Assembly (NCBI RefSeq): GCF_001039355.2
Contig: NW_019775875.1
Span: forward strand, 106,021-170,020
Source: Lingula anatina
Lineage: Eukaryota > Brachiopoda > Lingulata > Lingulida > Lingulidae
Direction: 5' to 3'
DNA: 64,000 nt
Made by a program: the position numbers and the translations under genes. The notes under the pieces are model-generated. The model did not search any database and was not told the origin of the DNA. It saw nothing but the letters and a program-made list of their open reading frames with translations. Positions 1 to 12,838 of this stretch are shown here, in pieces (positions within the stretch are counted from its first letter, which is position 1; each line of letters opens with the position of its first letter).

Positions 1-148
1 ATTGTTTAACATACCGCAACACAGCTTGGCAGAATATTGACTTTCCTGAAGCTCACTTAATACTATAACCAGCTGTATACACAGCAACGTGATTTACACG
101 AAAAACCCTTATCTGCCTAACCTCCTTTGTGCTCACCCCCCTCCCTTC

Positions 149-149
149 T

Positions 150-228
<79 letters not shown>
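149..228. repeat. (CT)n(CA)n compound microsatellite
   Basis: About 12 CT units run directly into about 28 CA units. A degenerate CA tail continues to about 260. Apparent reading frames here (His-Thr and Val-Cys repeats) are artefacts of the dinucleotide. Confidence 0.97.
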
Positions 229-229
<1 letters not shown>

Positions 230-260
230 GGAGATACAGACACAGGCTCAGACACACACA

Positions 261-3200
261 CACATACTCGAATGCAATTTTGATGAGGCATACTTACACT
301 CCAAGTGTAACTAGTACATACCCTTCTGAAGAAGCTTGCAACAGGCGATTTTGGTGGTGTCCCAGTGACCAAAGGCTCCGCCATTATTATTACTCCAATA
401 GATGAAAATCCTGTTCAGTTCTATCTCTCTTTCACATACGGCACTTACGAACAGTCATATGACTGTGAACCCACCCGCATTGTGCTGCATTATTTACTGG
501 AAGTCAGGATAATAATTACAGCAGTTTATAATGATATCCTTATTACCAGACTATGTAGATTTTGCAACATCGGCAACCGCATCGCGAGCAGCTACAGCTC
601 AGACTGAAGGATTAACAATGGTAGCTGCCCTTGTTGGTTTGGGTCTCAGTTAACACGTTATTTAAACTGGGAATGCCAATCACTTGTCTGTATGAGAGCT
701 GATAGCTGCTATTGCCATTCCTGCTTGCTATAGAATCTGAAAATGTGCTTCAGTCTAGAAGAGGTTCCATTGTTTTACTGGCAGTTAAGAACACATCAGC
801 CCCAGCTTCTCGATGCTGTGCTGGCAGTAATAGACATACGCTGTAGCTTAGTTCGTTTGTCTGGTATTCATCTTGAAACGCTACCCACCCACATGCCACG
901 GCGTACTGTTCAACATGCTATCATATAAATACAATGCCGAGGATGCTGTGCATTTTAGCTCATTGATGGATACTGAGATTGAATAATTAAATCACAAAGG
1001 AATACACGCATTAATGCAGGCTGTAAGCGATAAAAGCCTCATTGGATAATGATGAGCTCTTTATCCATACATATCATTTTTCCCTTTTCTCCTTTTTTAA
1101 AAATATTTTTCATCCTTTTACATTTTTTACTGCCAGACATTGATTGTAGGCTATTGGGTGCTACTAGAACTTCGATGGTCTGCTTTCCCCCAGTTAAGAC
1201 GCTTTGTCAGGGAATTTTAATGAAACATTACTATGAAAAGAAAACAAAATAAAAATTTCCAATAAATCTATATTGATTGGCATATTTTGTAAATTGGCGT
1301 TGAAAATATTTTTGTTGAGCGTCCGTAAACAGAACAAGGACAATAGCCTATTACCTACCATACTACTGTCATCTTGATATATTTGCAAGTGTCCTTTTGA
1401 ATCTTACTTTCTCTTTCTTTTAATTATTTTAATTGCTACCAATACGATTACAAACACACCACGTTAGACCGCTAGCGCTGAACTGCACACGTGGAAGCTC
1501 TCCTCTCTGTAGCATCACTAGCTTTGCATTTTACATTGCGATGATTGCTTTTTTCAAGCTTCTCTGTAGCAATGGACATCGCCCCTGAGAGATATAAAGA
1601 CATGCCTTTTTTGTTGTATGGGAATGAATGCCTGTAGGACTTTCATTGCTCCATTGCATAGTTGCCCTACTTATGAAGTGTAAATCAACATCTTGTTGAA
1701 TTCTCAGCCGATAGCCGGAATTCTAAAATATTGATATTAACAAGAAAGTAAATAAGACCTTCCTATAATTCATGTAATGATATTGTTAACCCATGCAAGA
1801 AGTATTTCATTTCATTGCATTTATCAAAGTCGCCGGTGAGATTCATGATCTCATTCAAGAAAAGATAAAAATTTATACATAGTTACGTGCTCTGTCGACG
1901 CGAGTAATCCGCAAACAAATGAACCATGTTCGTACCTGCTATGAATTTATATTCGATTTATGTGTAGTTGACACCGCGAGAGTAAACAGATAATGGATTC
2001 ATTTTATCACCGTTGCTCGCACGCTCAGCAATGGGTCCCTAGCTGTCGCCCGGAAGCGCGTGTCTCGAGGGGTATGTGAAGAGGTGCACCTTCGTGTGAC
2101 GGTAGGAATCTTAAATCTCAAATAAACATCGATACACCTCTCCATTTTATACTAGTTTTAATATGATAGGTTAAAATCAAAAATCGTCTAAAATCTATTT
2201 ATTGTGATGAAAATGCTGTATCCTGTGACATACAGCATACAAGGCAAAAATATGTTGCGGTGTATCTTTCTACTATGTGCATACGACGCAGCAGAGTTAA
2301 AATTATAGGACCTGTTGCGTCATTTTTTCTCCTCGCAACCCTCGTAAGTTCAGAGATGTAAGTGAAACTGTGCGTTAGTTTTGTCTTCTACCAGACGACG
2401 GGCACACGACAACCGTACATTTTGAACCACACATGAAGAAGAATTCACGTTGACAGTTCAACAGAGAGTACTATACTGGACACCGTTGCGGTAGTGAGAT
2501 GGGTGTGGCATTTCGATAGCTTGGTGATCTGAGCGTCAACGTGGCCCTTTGAGGGAAAGCCGTATAACTGTAATTGCTTTTTCTCCCTGCAAAGAGTAAA
2601 TAAGGACCAGATAGTAATCCGGCAAAATTAAGTGGATTCGCACTGTTGTGGTTACTATTCTAACGGCGAATTTATGTTAATCAGATTGAAGCTTCTGACT
2701 TCCAGAAGACGTGCATTAAGGCTATATACTGCACGAGTAAAATAGCTACTTTAATAATACATATTTTGTTGTGCACCTTCACTTTTTATTAAGCAGGATA
2801 ATTTAACGTATCTTTGTGACGTCAAAACAGGACTGCTTTCACGTTACTCAAAACGATTCTTAGTAACCCACCATATGTGATGGCAAGGGGAATTAACTTT
2901 TGGATTATACAGGCAAATCTGTTTCATAGAGCAGAAACTAATGCACCAGGCTGTTACAAATCACATGGACACAAGAACTTATCGCTATGCTGACAATGTA
3001 AAAGTAATATTAAGGTGAGTTTTTAGCTGTATGTTAGTAACTTAGTCAGAAGCAAAAAGCCTCATTATTAAGATATCAGGAAGGACGTGTGACACTTCTT
3101 TTTAAGTAGAAGAGAAAATGCCCAATTAATGAATGGACTCACATTTAAAACTTTCAGCCAGATTACCTTCGTCAACAAAACCGTTGTTTGTTATCATCTG

Positions 3201-4637
3201 CTAGATTGGCTTTGAAGTGGAGAATAATCTGAATTTCACGTATGACGCAAATCCTGCATTCCACAGAGGGCACATATTCTTTTCTTATTAATATCATGGT
3301 ATTGTTAATACGTGCGCGTTTGGGTTGAGGGAAGGGGGCATGAGCTGTCTCACCGTCTCTCTAATGTCGAGGCGTTAAAAATCGCTTCAGCTTATGCAGA
3401 CTTAGGGTTTGATGTTGATTTTCATTCACGTTGGAATTGGACTGAACCACCCAAACTGAATTTGCATGTAGATCTATGCTTTTAGTTGCATGATAACATG
3501 TTAGTATTTAAGAGTAAAACCGACATGTTCCTGTTGGGATATCCAGATCGATTGGAATTTTAAAACATCAAGGTTTTGTCTTTGATTTCCCCTTCTGCCT
3601 TCTGCAAGACCATTCGTGGTTACTGTGCTGGTAAGCACAATGAATCACCTTTTTTCGGGTAAGTGTCAACAATTCAACAATTATAAATAAGAGAAAAAGC
3701 CTTTGATGGTCAAGGTGAAGGTATTTATTTTAGGATGTTGATTGTATCAATTGATAAGCTGTCTTAGTACAAGGGACAGTATGTTAAGCAAGGATGGTCA
3801 TTTCATGCATGCAAAATGTTTTTTTTTTTTTAATTTTTCATAAGTGTTTCATAAAAAGTTGCAAACAGCTATTCCTATGAATATAATAAAAATCTCATTT
3901 ATTGTGTCTTCGGGTTCTTGTTGCAAATGGAAGAGGTGGATTGTTGGGACACGGGCTGCCTCCCTATTTAGCTTGTAACTTTAGATTTAAACCGTGATAA
4001 TACGACGGAAAATAAATGTTTGGTTATGTACACCGGACCGTGTACTTCGTGAGGCAAACTAGCAAATAAATAACGATGTGTATCTGTGACCTCTTTTGAT
4101 ACACTGTCACCTGGCCACCCTGCTGCACTTTTTATTTCACTGAGACTTACATTTACATTTGCTATATTTCCATCACACCACAGGCGATATTCCCGCTTCA
4201 TGTTGCTCCGATATGCTTCTGTTTGTCGCTTTGTTGCTTAAGAATACGAGTCTGTAATTTGCACAGTGTTTGTTTGTCGACTCCCGAATAAAACACCTTG
4301 AAGCATGCCAAATCATGAAATCATCTACTTAGGCTTAATTTACGACCAATACTGAATTGTAATAGGCCTACCATCAAACATTAGACGTTGTGTTTTCTTT
4401 TTGATTTACGTCATTGTCATGATCTCTGTATACGCGATGAGGAGACAGTTCTATTTCATTTTCATGTACTGTGCGACTCGTTTTCTGTATTCCCACGTCA
4501 GGTCTCCATGTTGTGAATGCTTAAGTATTTGATAAAAATTTGTAAAGAGCTATTCCTATGGAATTGGTTTAGTCGGGGAATCAAGTCAAATTGTATATCG
4601 CAGTGTTCAAAGAAGCTTCTCTTCTGTTGTCATCAGT
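261..4637. other. Gene-poor flank, no gene recognised
   Basis: AT-rich sequence with only short frames. None shows a recognisable domain or a convincing chain of splice-compatible exons. The longest is a minus-strand frame of 77 codons at 3968-4201 that resembles no family I know. The last 140 bp lie just downstream of the last exon of LRR copy A. I see no RNA gene or clear transposon end. Confidence 0.6.
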
Positions 4638-6116
4638 TTAGCAAACAAAATCTTCTGGAAACAGGATATCCCATGTCAAGTTTTGCAAATATGGTGGTTG
4701 GGTACATTTAACCAATTCCGACAGCATCAGATAGGGTCTTAGATCAACCAGTGCGCGCAACCACCTGAGGCGGCAATCGCAGTTCCACGGGTTAGACGAT
4801 ATGGACAGCGAAATCAAATTCTTGAAGGGTGGATTGTAGTAAACCTGAGCAATTAAATTATAGATTTCTTAAACATTTTGTCAAAGGGAAAAGCGATGGG
4901 AGTAAAATAATCCACTGCTCTTTTTGATGGGTAATAGCAACCGAATAAAAATATGACAGGTAAATCACCGTAAATGTTTAAATTTTTTACAAGATAGCAC
5001 ATCTGACACAATGGGTCTCTATCGGTCGCCCATCCAATTTAATATGTGTGGTTTATATGAGTTAATCTAAAAACAAGACCTAATCATTAATTAAATGCCG
5101 GGATTTAGAAAAGGTTAAAACTGTCCTAAAACTGGGGCGCAGGTTGGGTTTCTGTAACTAGCCCACATTTTTTCTAAAATGGAACCGCTAACACAATTAC
5201 CGTATCGCAATTTTAGGGAACCGTTGACTTACCTCATACTGTAAAGTTTCAAGACTGTTGTAGTCCATGTCAATGGTTGCAAGATTTCTCAAAGGGACAA
5301 AGGCATTGTCCGATATCATTATAATTTTATCCCATACAAATTAATTAACTCGAGGCTAGCGAGTCCGTCGAACATTCCGTCACTTAAATGCGTAAGATGC
5401 TTATCAGCGAGACCCAAAGTTTTCAGGTTAATCAGATTAGAAAATGCCCCAGTGTCTATTGCTGATATTTCATTTGAGGACAAATCAAGCCTTTCAAGAC
5501 GTGAAATTCCTACATGTACAAAGTGGCTGGAATAGAGACTGTCAACATTATTCGCTGTAAGATCAAGGCTTTGTAGGGTTTCCGGCAAACCACTTGGAAT
5601 TCGAGTCAACCTATCCGATTTAAGTTCCAAACTGGTAAGAGTAATCGCGTCTTTGAACACGCCGTACGGAATCCCAGCACTGGTGAGCGGATTTGAAAAT
5701 ATTTGTAACATCGAAAGGAGCGTCTGTTTAGCAAAAAAAAAAAAAAAAAAAAAAAAAAAGCCCACGGTGATATTGGTCATGCTGTTGTTAGATAACTGGA
5801 GGCTCTCCAATAAAGGGTAGCTATCGAGGTCGGTGCTAGATAAATGTGTTATCTGCAAATAAAGGTGAATTATTGAAATATTATGAGGAGGTAAAGGTGT
5901 ACCGGTATTTTGTACAGTAATGAAAGGTTAAACTTCCACCGGACGAACTTTGAGCTATTATTCACGACTGCTTCTTGTTTAATTAATTTTTAAAATAATT
6001 TATTTTGAAAAGCTAATTTAGTAAGCACTGCAAGATTGCGTACCTTGTTGGTGACAAAATACCACTGCTTAATAGTTTCTGGCACATTCTGAGGAATACG
6101 AGTATAGTCATTAAAC
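4638..6116 (-). pseudogene. LRR protein copy A, 5'-truncated pseudogene
   Basis: This is a relic of the four-exon LRR gene present in five further copies upstream of it. The LRRCT exon (4638-4844) is open and keeps its cysteines and the terminal FVC-stop. The main LRR exon (5233-5852) is 620 bp instead of 594. It has 21 extra A in a homopolymer at 5733-5759 (seven extra Phe), a 6-bp insertion, and a 1-bp deletion near 5323-5328 that shifts the frame. Only the last ~73 bp of the second exon survive (6044-6116). Sequence from ~6130 on matches the spacer that follows other copies (compare 9378 onward), so a deletion removed exon 1, most of exon 2 and the promoter. The homopolymer may be partly a sequencing error. 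The truncation is not. Confidence 0.85.
5733..5759. repeat. A27 homopolymer inside LRR exon of copy A
   Basis: A run of 27 A stands where the sister copies have 6. On the coding strand it makes a Phe tract within the first LRRs of exon 3. Confidence 0.95.
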
Positions 6117-6317
6117 AAGTAAAGTCATTGCTACAATTAATCTTTTGGTCGTACTTTTTGAGAATTGATACAAACAGTCTTAGTATGGTTTCAGATTAGA
6201 AAATAGACAGATATTTGATACCAAAACATACAACATGGCTTTTTTAGTCTGTCTTTTACTTTTACAATGTGAAAAAGTTTTAAATTAAAATTAGGCACGT
6301 GCGCTGACCTTCAAACT

Positions 6318-6411
6318 TATTGGTGAGGAACACTTAACGGTTAAAGGCACCATACCTCGTGACTGTCCGAGGTGGCAGTCATGATGGCAAGATGGGTTGT
6401 GTATACTCTTT
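6318..6411 (-). pseudogene. Decayed second LRRCT exon (A/B spacer)
   Basis: This fragment lies about 280 bp downstream of the stop codon of copy B. It matches the last exon of copy F (19436-19590) rather than copy B's own last exon. Shared landmarks on the plus strand are the TTGGTGAGGAACA-like stretch, GAGGTGGCAGTCA and GATGGGTTGT. About 50 bp of the middle are lost, so it cannot code. Confidence 0.7.
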
Positions 6412-6526
6412 AAAAAGAGAATATGACTATTTTTTTCATCTTGTGAATATTACATAGAACCATGAAATAAATTGAGGAAAAATAGTAGTGCTTCAAAGAT
6501 TATATTAAATAACAACAGCCACCAAT

Positions 6527-6532
6527 TTTATT
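6527..6532 (-). terminator. Poly(A) signal of copy B
   Basis: AATAAA on the minus strand, about 160 nt after the copy B stop, within a 3' flank conserved among copies B to E. Confidence 0.6.
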
Positions 6533-6690
6533 TCCATGCACTGGTCGTCGCACGTATTGTTTTCCATGCCAGACCAGGTATCCATGCTAATTGAAAAACC
6601 AAAGTTCTTATAAATTGTTTTGAAGCAGTTTTTTAAGAAAGTGTCAAGCAAGGAAACTATTCAAACCAGCTTCTTCCTGTTGCCATGTCA

Positions 6691-8814
6691 TCAGCAAACA
6701 AAATCTTCTGGAAACAGGATGTCCCATGTCAAGTTCTGCAAATATGGTGGTTGCACACATTTCACAAATTCAGGAAGAAGCAGCAGATAAGGCTTTAGAT
6801 CAACCAGCTCACGCAACCATCTAAGGCGACAATCGCAGTTCCACGGGTTAGACGATATGAAGAGCGAAGTCAAATTCTTGAAGGGTGGATTGTAGTAAAC
6901 CTGAGCAGTTAATATATAGATTTCTTAAACATTTTGTGAAACGGAAATGATATGAGAGTAAAATAACCCACTGCTCTTTTTGATGGGTAATAGCAGCCGA
7001 ATAAAAATATGACAGGTAAATGTTTAATACTCTAAAAGATAGCACATTGTCACAATAGCTCTCTATCAGTCACTCATTCCATTTTATATCTGCTTTACAT
7101 TAGCTAATCCAACAATCGGTCTTTATCGTAAGTTAAATGCCGGGATTTTAAAAAAAATGTTAAAGCTGACTTAAAATCTGGGATTTAAATTTGGTTTCTT
7201 AAGGTGACCTACAATTCTTTCTAAAATGAAACTCATGACACAATTACCGTATTTGCAATTTAAATGAACCGTTAACTTACCTCATACTGTAGAGTTTCAA
7301 GACTGTTCGAGTCCAGGTCAATGGTTGCAAGATTTCTCAAAGGGACAAAGGCATTGTCCGATATCATAATCATTTTATTCCCATACAAGGAAATTGACTC
7401 GAGGCTGGCAAGTCCGTCGAACATTCCATCACTTAAATGCGTGAGATGGTTATTAGAGAGACCCAAAGTTTTCAGGTTTATCAGACTTGAAAATACCCCA
7501 GTGTCTATTGCTGATATTTCATTCGAGGACAACTCGAGTTCTCCAAGGCGTGATATTCCTATAAAGTCGCTGGAATAGAGACGACCAATATTATTTGTTG
7601 AAAGGTCAAGGGTTTGTAGGGCTTCCGGCAAACCACTTGGAATTCGAGTCAAGTTATCCGATTTAAGTTCCAAACTGGTTAGAGTAATCGCGTCTTTGAA
7701 CACGCCATACGGAATCCCAGCACTGGTGAGCGGATTAGAAGATATTTGTAACACTGACAGGAGCGTCTGTTTTGCAAAAAAGCCTACGGGGATATAGGTC
7801 ATGTTGTTGTTAGATAACTGGAGGGTCTCCAATAAAGGGTATCTGTCGAGGTCGGTGCTAGATAAATGTGTTATCTGCAAATAGAGGTGAATTATTGAAA
7901 TATTATGTATAGGTATAGGTGTATTCCGTGCAATAATGATAGGTTAAACTTCCACCAGATGAACTTTGAGCTAGTATTCACAACCGTTTCTTGTTAATTC
8001 ATTTTTCAACAATTTATTTTGAATAGCTAATTTAGAGCACTGCAAGTTTGCGTACCTTATTGGTGACAAAATACCACTGCTTAATGGTTTCTGGCACATT
8101 CTGAGGAATACGAGTATAGTCATTAAACGATAGATCAATAATCTGTAGATACTTCAGCGGGTCAAATACCCCTTGGCTCACTTTGGTATCAGAAAGGTGG
8201 TTTCCTTCAAGCCAAACGCCCTGCAAATAATTCAACAGAATTCGAGATTTTTTTTTTTTTTGCTCTGTCTATCCCACTATAATCAAATCGAAATGGAAAA
8301 CAGGGAATATTCACTTTGTTGGGGTGGCTGTTACCAATAATCATGCAATTGAATAACCAAATATGTTGCAAAGTAGGCTAGGTCTACAATTTGCCATATT
8401 TTACTTAAATTTTGACATTAGAATACAGAAAATATTATACAGTTTATATGAACGTCATTTCTTGGGCAGATTATGAATTTAATCAAAAAAGCAAAATAAA
8501 TCATACCGTTTAACTACCTGTAGATGGAGTATCTTGTCAAACGCCCCTGTTGGTATTTGTCCCATTTCATTAAAAGACAGATCAAGTATAACTGTATCCT
8601 CTGGAACCTCCCCCACTGGAAAAGTCCCGCGTCTGCGGATCGTGCAGTTCATATACGTTCCATTGAAAACTTTAGCGTCGATGCTGGCACCCCAAAAACA
8701 AACACACTCGTAAGGACAGACTGGCGACCACGGGGTAGGTGTCTGGCAGTCGGTACCTATTAAAAAAACCAGCCCTACAGCTAATGCTGACACAAATAAA
8801 GATCGGAGAATCAT
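6691..8814 (-). CDS. Secreted LRRNT-LRR-LRRCT protein, copy B
   Basis: Four exons, all joined in phase 0: 8518-8814, 8056-8220, 7281-7874 and 6691-6900. Together they encode 421 residues. Residues 1-23 form a hydrophobic signal peptide. Cysteines 33, 37, 39 and 57 make an LRRNT cap. About 11 leucine-rich repeats of ~24 residues follow, and an LRRCT begins NPWNCDC and ends two cysteines later exactly at the C-terminus. No membrane segment, GPI signal or cytoplasmic tail follows, so the product should be secreted. Donors (GTAGTT, GTACGC, GTAAGT) and pyrimidine-AG acceptors are seen directly. The capped-solenoid layout is that of extracellular recognition and matrix LRR proteins (decorin, Slit, lamprey VLR), but no specific orthologue is recognised. 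The start is the first ATG before the signal peptide, 64 bp downstream of an AGATAA element. Confidence 0.9.
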
Positions 8815-8843
8815 TTTGCCAGACTGTTTTCAACGTCGAAACC

Positions 8844-9079
8844 GACCTGTTGCTTTAGGTATCTTTGCAAATCTAGGTTATCTTGCTTCCACAAATGACT
8901 GTCGAACTTCAGTTCATCTGATTAGATAAACAGATCGAATTAGACCTTGATTTACGTTTATGACCTGTTGCTTTAGGTATCTTTGCAAATCTAGGTTATC
9001 TTGCTTCCACAAATGACTGTCGAACTTCAGTTCATCCGATTAGATAAACAGATCGAATTTGACCTTGATTTACGTGTAT
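8844..9079. repeat. 118-bp tandem duplication upstream of copy B
   Basis: Two head-to-tail units (8844-8961 and 8962-9079) are nearly identical. They start about 30 bp upstream of the copy B start codon. Each unit carries an inverted AGATAA motif and a plus-strand TTAGATAAAC. Copy C has only one unit here, so the duplication is specific to copy B and doubles its proximal promoter. Confidence 0.92.
8878..8883 (-). promoter_or_regulatory. AGATAA (GATA-type) element, copy B
   Basis: WGATAR-type hexamer 64 bp upstream of the ATG. It sits in a block conserved at similar distance in copies C and E, and closer in F. It fits GATA transcription-factor binding; function is inferred. Confidence 0.45.
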
Positions 9080-9531
9080 GAAAACCTCAACATTTCATGG
9101 ACTGCTGTAAATTAATAGAGAGCGCACTTAGTTACCAAAGATGCTTTGTGCAATAACTTCAATACAGGCTTTTTACTCATTTAAATTGTGAAGCCACATA
9201 GATCTATCATTGAAAGTACATGGCATTTGGAATAATAATTCTTTGAACAATGGTGCTAGCAATGGCCATTTCCTTAAATCTCCCCAAAAATTACGTATAT
9301 TTCATTTAAACAAATTATTCGAGTCACCCTTTGAAATGCTTTAAGATGTACTACATTTAAACATGTTATTATTTTGACAATTAATCTTTTGGTCATACTT
9401 TTTGAGAATTGATACAATCAGTTAACCTATGGTATTATATTAGAAAATAGAAAGTTATTTGATACCAAAAACTTGGCGTTATTAATGTCGAATTTACATA
9501 CAAAAATAGGCATATGCACTGCCCTTCAAAC

Positions 9532-9656
9532 TTATTGGTGAGGGACACTTGGCAGTTCAGTTTCAGGCATCAACCTCGTATCTATTTGAAGTTGCAGTCA
9601 CCAAGGGGGGTAAATAGATAGTGTTCTTATGGTCGGAAGAGATGGGTTGTGAAATG
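9532..9656 (-). pseudogene. Decayed second LRRCT exon (B/C spacer)
   Basis: This fragment lies about 310 bp downstream of the copy C stop. It aligns to the last exon of copy F across its length, including the stretch before the AACCC-type exon start, but with indels that destroy the frame. It occupies the same position as the relics at 6318 and 12839. Confidence 0.75.
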
Positions 9657-9802
9657 CTATTTAAACAGGGATTTTGATTAAAATGTTCTATCCTTGTGGA
9701 TATGAGTGATAATATAATTAAATACTACATGGGACAATGAGAATAAATTGAGGAAAAATAGTAGTGCTTCAAAGAATAAATGAAATATTAACAGCCACCA
9801 AT

Positions 9803-9808
9803 TTTATT
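9803..9808 (-). terminator. Poly(A) signal of copy C
   Basis: AATAAA on the minus strand about 160 nt beyond the copy C stop, at the position equivalent to 6527 in copy B. Confidence 0.6.
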
Positions 9809-9968
9809 TCCATGCACTGATCGTCGCACGTATTCTGTTTTCCACGCCAGACCAGGTATCCATGCTAATTGAAAGCCCAAATTCTTATAGATTGTTTTGA
9901 AGCAGTTTTTTTATAAAAGAGTCAAGAAAGGAAACTATTCAAATCAGCTTCTTCCTGTTGCCATGCCA

Positions 9969-12212
9969 TTAGCAAACAAAATCTTCTGGAAACAGGATGT
10001 CCCATGTCAAGTTCTGCAAATATGGTGGTTGCACACATTTTACAAATTCCGGAAGCATTAAATAAGGCTTTAGATCAACCAGCTCACGCAACCATCTAAG
10101 GCGGCAATCGCAGTTCCACGGGTTAGACGATATGAAGAGCGAAGTCAAATTCTTGAAGGGTGGATTGTAGTAAACCTGAGCAATTAAATTATAGATTTCT
10201 TAAACATTTTGTCAAACGGAAATGAGATTAGAGTAAAATAACCCACTGCTCTTTTTGGTGGGCAATAGCAACCGAATGAAAATATGACAGGTAAATGTTT
10301 AATACTCTAAAAGATAGCGCATTGTCACAATGACTTTTTATCAGTCACCCATTCCATTTAATACGTCTGCTTTACATAAGTTAATAAGATTTTGTCGTAA
10401 ATTAAATGTCGGGATTTAGAAAAATGTTAAAGATGACCTGTTAAAGAACTGGGATCTAAATTTGGTTTCTTAAGGTGACCTACAAGTCTTTCTAAAATGG
10501 AACTCATGACACAATTACCGTATTTGCAATTTAAATGAACCGTTAACTTACCTCATACTGTAGAGTTTCAAGACTGTTCGAGTCCAAGTCAATGGTTGCA
10601 AGATTTCTCAAAGGGACAAAGGCATTGTCCGATATCATAATCATTTTATTCCCATACAAGGAAATTGACTCGAGGCTGGCAAGTCCGTCGAACATTCCGT
10701 CATTTAAATACGTGAGATGATTATTAGAGAGACCCAAATCTTTCAGGTTTATCAGACTTGAAAAAACCCCAGTGTCTACTGCTGATATTTCATTCGAGGA
10801 CAACTCGAGCCCTCCAAGACTGGCAAGTCCGTCGAACAATCCGTCAGTTAAATGCGTGAGATAGTTATTCGAGAGACCCAAAGTTTTCAGGTTTATCAGA
10901 CTTGAAAATACCCCAGTGCCTATTGCTGATATTTCATTTGAGGACAACTCGAGCCCTCCAAGGCGTGAAATTCCTACAAAGTCGCTGGAATAGAGGCGAC
11001 CAATATTATTTGTTGAAAGATCAAGGGTTTGCAGGTTTTCCGGCAAACCACTTGGAATTCGAGTCAACTTATCCGATTTAAGTTCCAAACTGCTAAGACT
11101 AATCGCGTCTTTGAACACGCCATGCGGAGTCCCAGCACTGGTGAGCGGATTTGAAGATATTTGTAACACTGACAGGAGCTTCTGTTTTGCAAAAAAGCCT
11201 ACGGGGATATAGGTCATGTTGTTGTTAGATAACTGGAGGGTCTCCAATAAAGGGTATCTGTCGAGGTCGGTGCTAGATAAATGTGTTATCTGCAAATAGA
11301 GGTGAATTATTGAAATATAATGTATAGGTATAGGTGCAATTATGATAGGTTAAACTTCCACCGGACGAACTTTGAGCTCGTATGCACAACCGTTTCTTGT
11401 TTAATTCATTTTTCAACAATTTATTTTGAATAGCTAATTTAGAGCACTGAATGATTGAGTACCTTATTGGTGACAAAATACCACTGCTTAATAGTTTCTG
11501 GCACATTCTGAGGAATACGAGTATAGTCATTAAACGATAGGTCAATAATCTGTAGATACTTCAGCGGATCAAATACCCCTTGGCTCACTTTGGTATCAGA
11601 AAGGTGGTTTCCTTCAAGCCAAACACCCTGCAAGTAATTCAACAGAAGTCGAGAATTTTTTACTATGTCAATCCCACTCTTATCAAATCGAAATGGAAAA
11701 CAGGGAATATTCACTTTGTTGGGGTGGCTGTTACCAACAATCATGCAACCGAATAACCAAATATGTTGCAAAGTAGGCTAGGTCTGCAATTTGCCATTTA
11801 TTACTTAAATTTTGGCATTAGAATACAGAAAAATATTATACAGATTATGTGAATGTCATTTCTTGGACATATTATGAAAAAAGTTATATAAATCATGCCG
11901 TTTAACTACCTGTAGATGGAGTATCTTGTCGAACGCCCCTGTCGGTATTTTTCCCATTTCATTAAAAGACAGATCAAGTATAACTGTATCCTCTGGAACC
12001 TCCCCCACTGGAAAAGGCCCGCGTCTGCGGAACGTGCAGTTCATGTACGTTCCATTGAAAACTTTGGTGTCGATGCTGGCACCCCAAAAACAAACACACT
12101 CGTAAGGGCAGACTGGCGACCACGGGGTAGGTGTCTGGCAGTCGGTAGGCCTACTTATTAAAAGAACCAGCCCTACAGCTAATGCTGACATAAATAAAGA
12201 TCGGAGAATCAT
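9969..12212 (-). CDS. Secreted LRR protein, copy C (expanded repeats)
   Basis: Exons 11910-12212, 11463-11627, 10552-11289 and 9969-10175, all phase 0, encode 470 residues. Signal peptide, LRRNT (CPYECVC), LRRs and LRRCT follow copy B closely. It differs in exon 3, which is 738 bp instead of 594. A block of 144 bp (48 residues, two LRRs) is present twice in tandem (10676-10819, 10820-10963). The reading frame and repeat register are kept, so the solenoid is simply two turns longer. The last exon uses TAA and is one codon shorter than in copy B. Start is the ATG at 12212. The preceding in-frame TTG is unlikely to be used. An AGATAA motif lies 63 bp upstream. Confidence 0.9.
10676..10963 (-). 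repeat. 144-bp in-frame LRR duplication in copy C
   Basis: Two adjacent 144-bp units differ at about 13 positions (roughly 90% identical). Each encodes two ~24-residue LRRs. Single-unit counterparts lie at the same place in copies B, D, E and F. Confidence 0.95.
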
Positions 12213-12274
12213 TTTGCCGGACTGTTTCAACGACGAAACCGACCTGTTGCTTTTGGTATCTTTGCAAATCTAGG

Positions 12275-12280
12275 TTATCT
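12275..12280 (-). promoter_or_regulatory. AGATAA (GATA-type) element, copy C
   Basis: Same motif and spacing (63 bp upstream of ATG) as in copy B, in a conserved 5' flank. Confidence 0.45.
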
Positions 12281-12838
12281 TGCTTCTACAAATGACTGTC
12301 GAACTTCAGTGCATCCGATTAGATAAACGAAACTTATTTGACCTTGATCATGTTTATGAAAACTTCACCATTCCATGTACTGCTGTAAATTAATAGAGAG
12401 CAGACTTAGTTACCAAAGATGCTTTGCACAATACCTACAATACAGTTTTTTTACTCGTTTTAGATTTGAATTTATCTATCAAAGTACTTTCACCACGAAG
12501 AGATTGGAATAATAAATCGTTGAACAATAGTTTTTGCAATGGTCATTTCCTTAAATCACCCCAAATATTATATATATATATACCTGTATATCATATTTAA
12601 ACAAATAATGCAAGCCACCCTTTGAAATACTTTAATATGTGCTACATTTAAAAGTTATTATTTTGACAATTAATCTTTTGGTCGTACCTTTTGAGAATTG
12701 ATACAATCAATAAACCTATGGTATCATATTAGAAAATAGTAGGTTATTTGATACCAAAAACTACAACTTGGCATTATTATTGTGAATTCTATATACAAAA
12801 AATTCTAGCTAAAATAGGCATATGCACTGCCCTTCAAA

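Noticed and set aside
89-405. Several overlapping frames with His-Thr or Val-Cys repeats
   Set aside because: They are translations of a CT/CA microsatellite in different frames, with no flanking coding signal.
3968-4201. 77-codon minus-strand frame resembling a domain fragment
   Set aside because: No recognisable family, no convincing partner exons. Kept only as a note.
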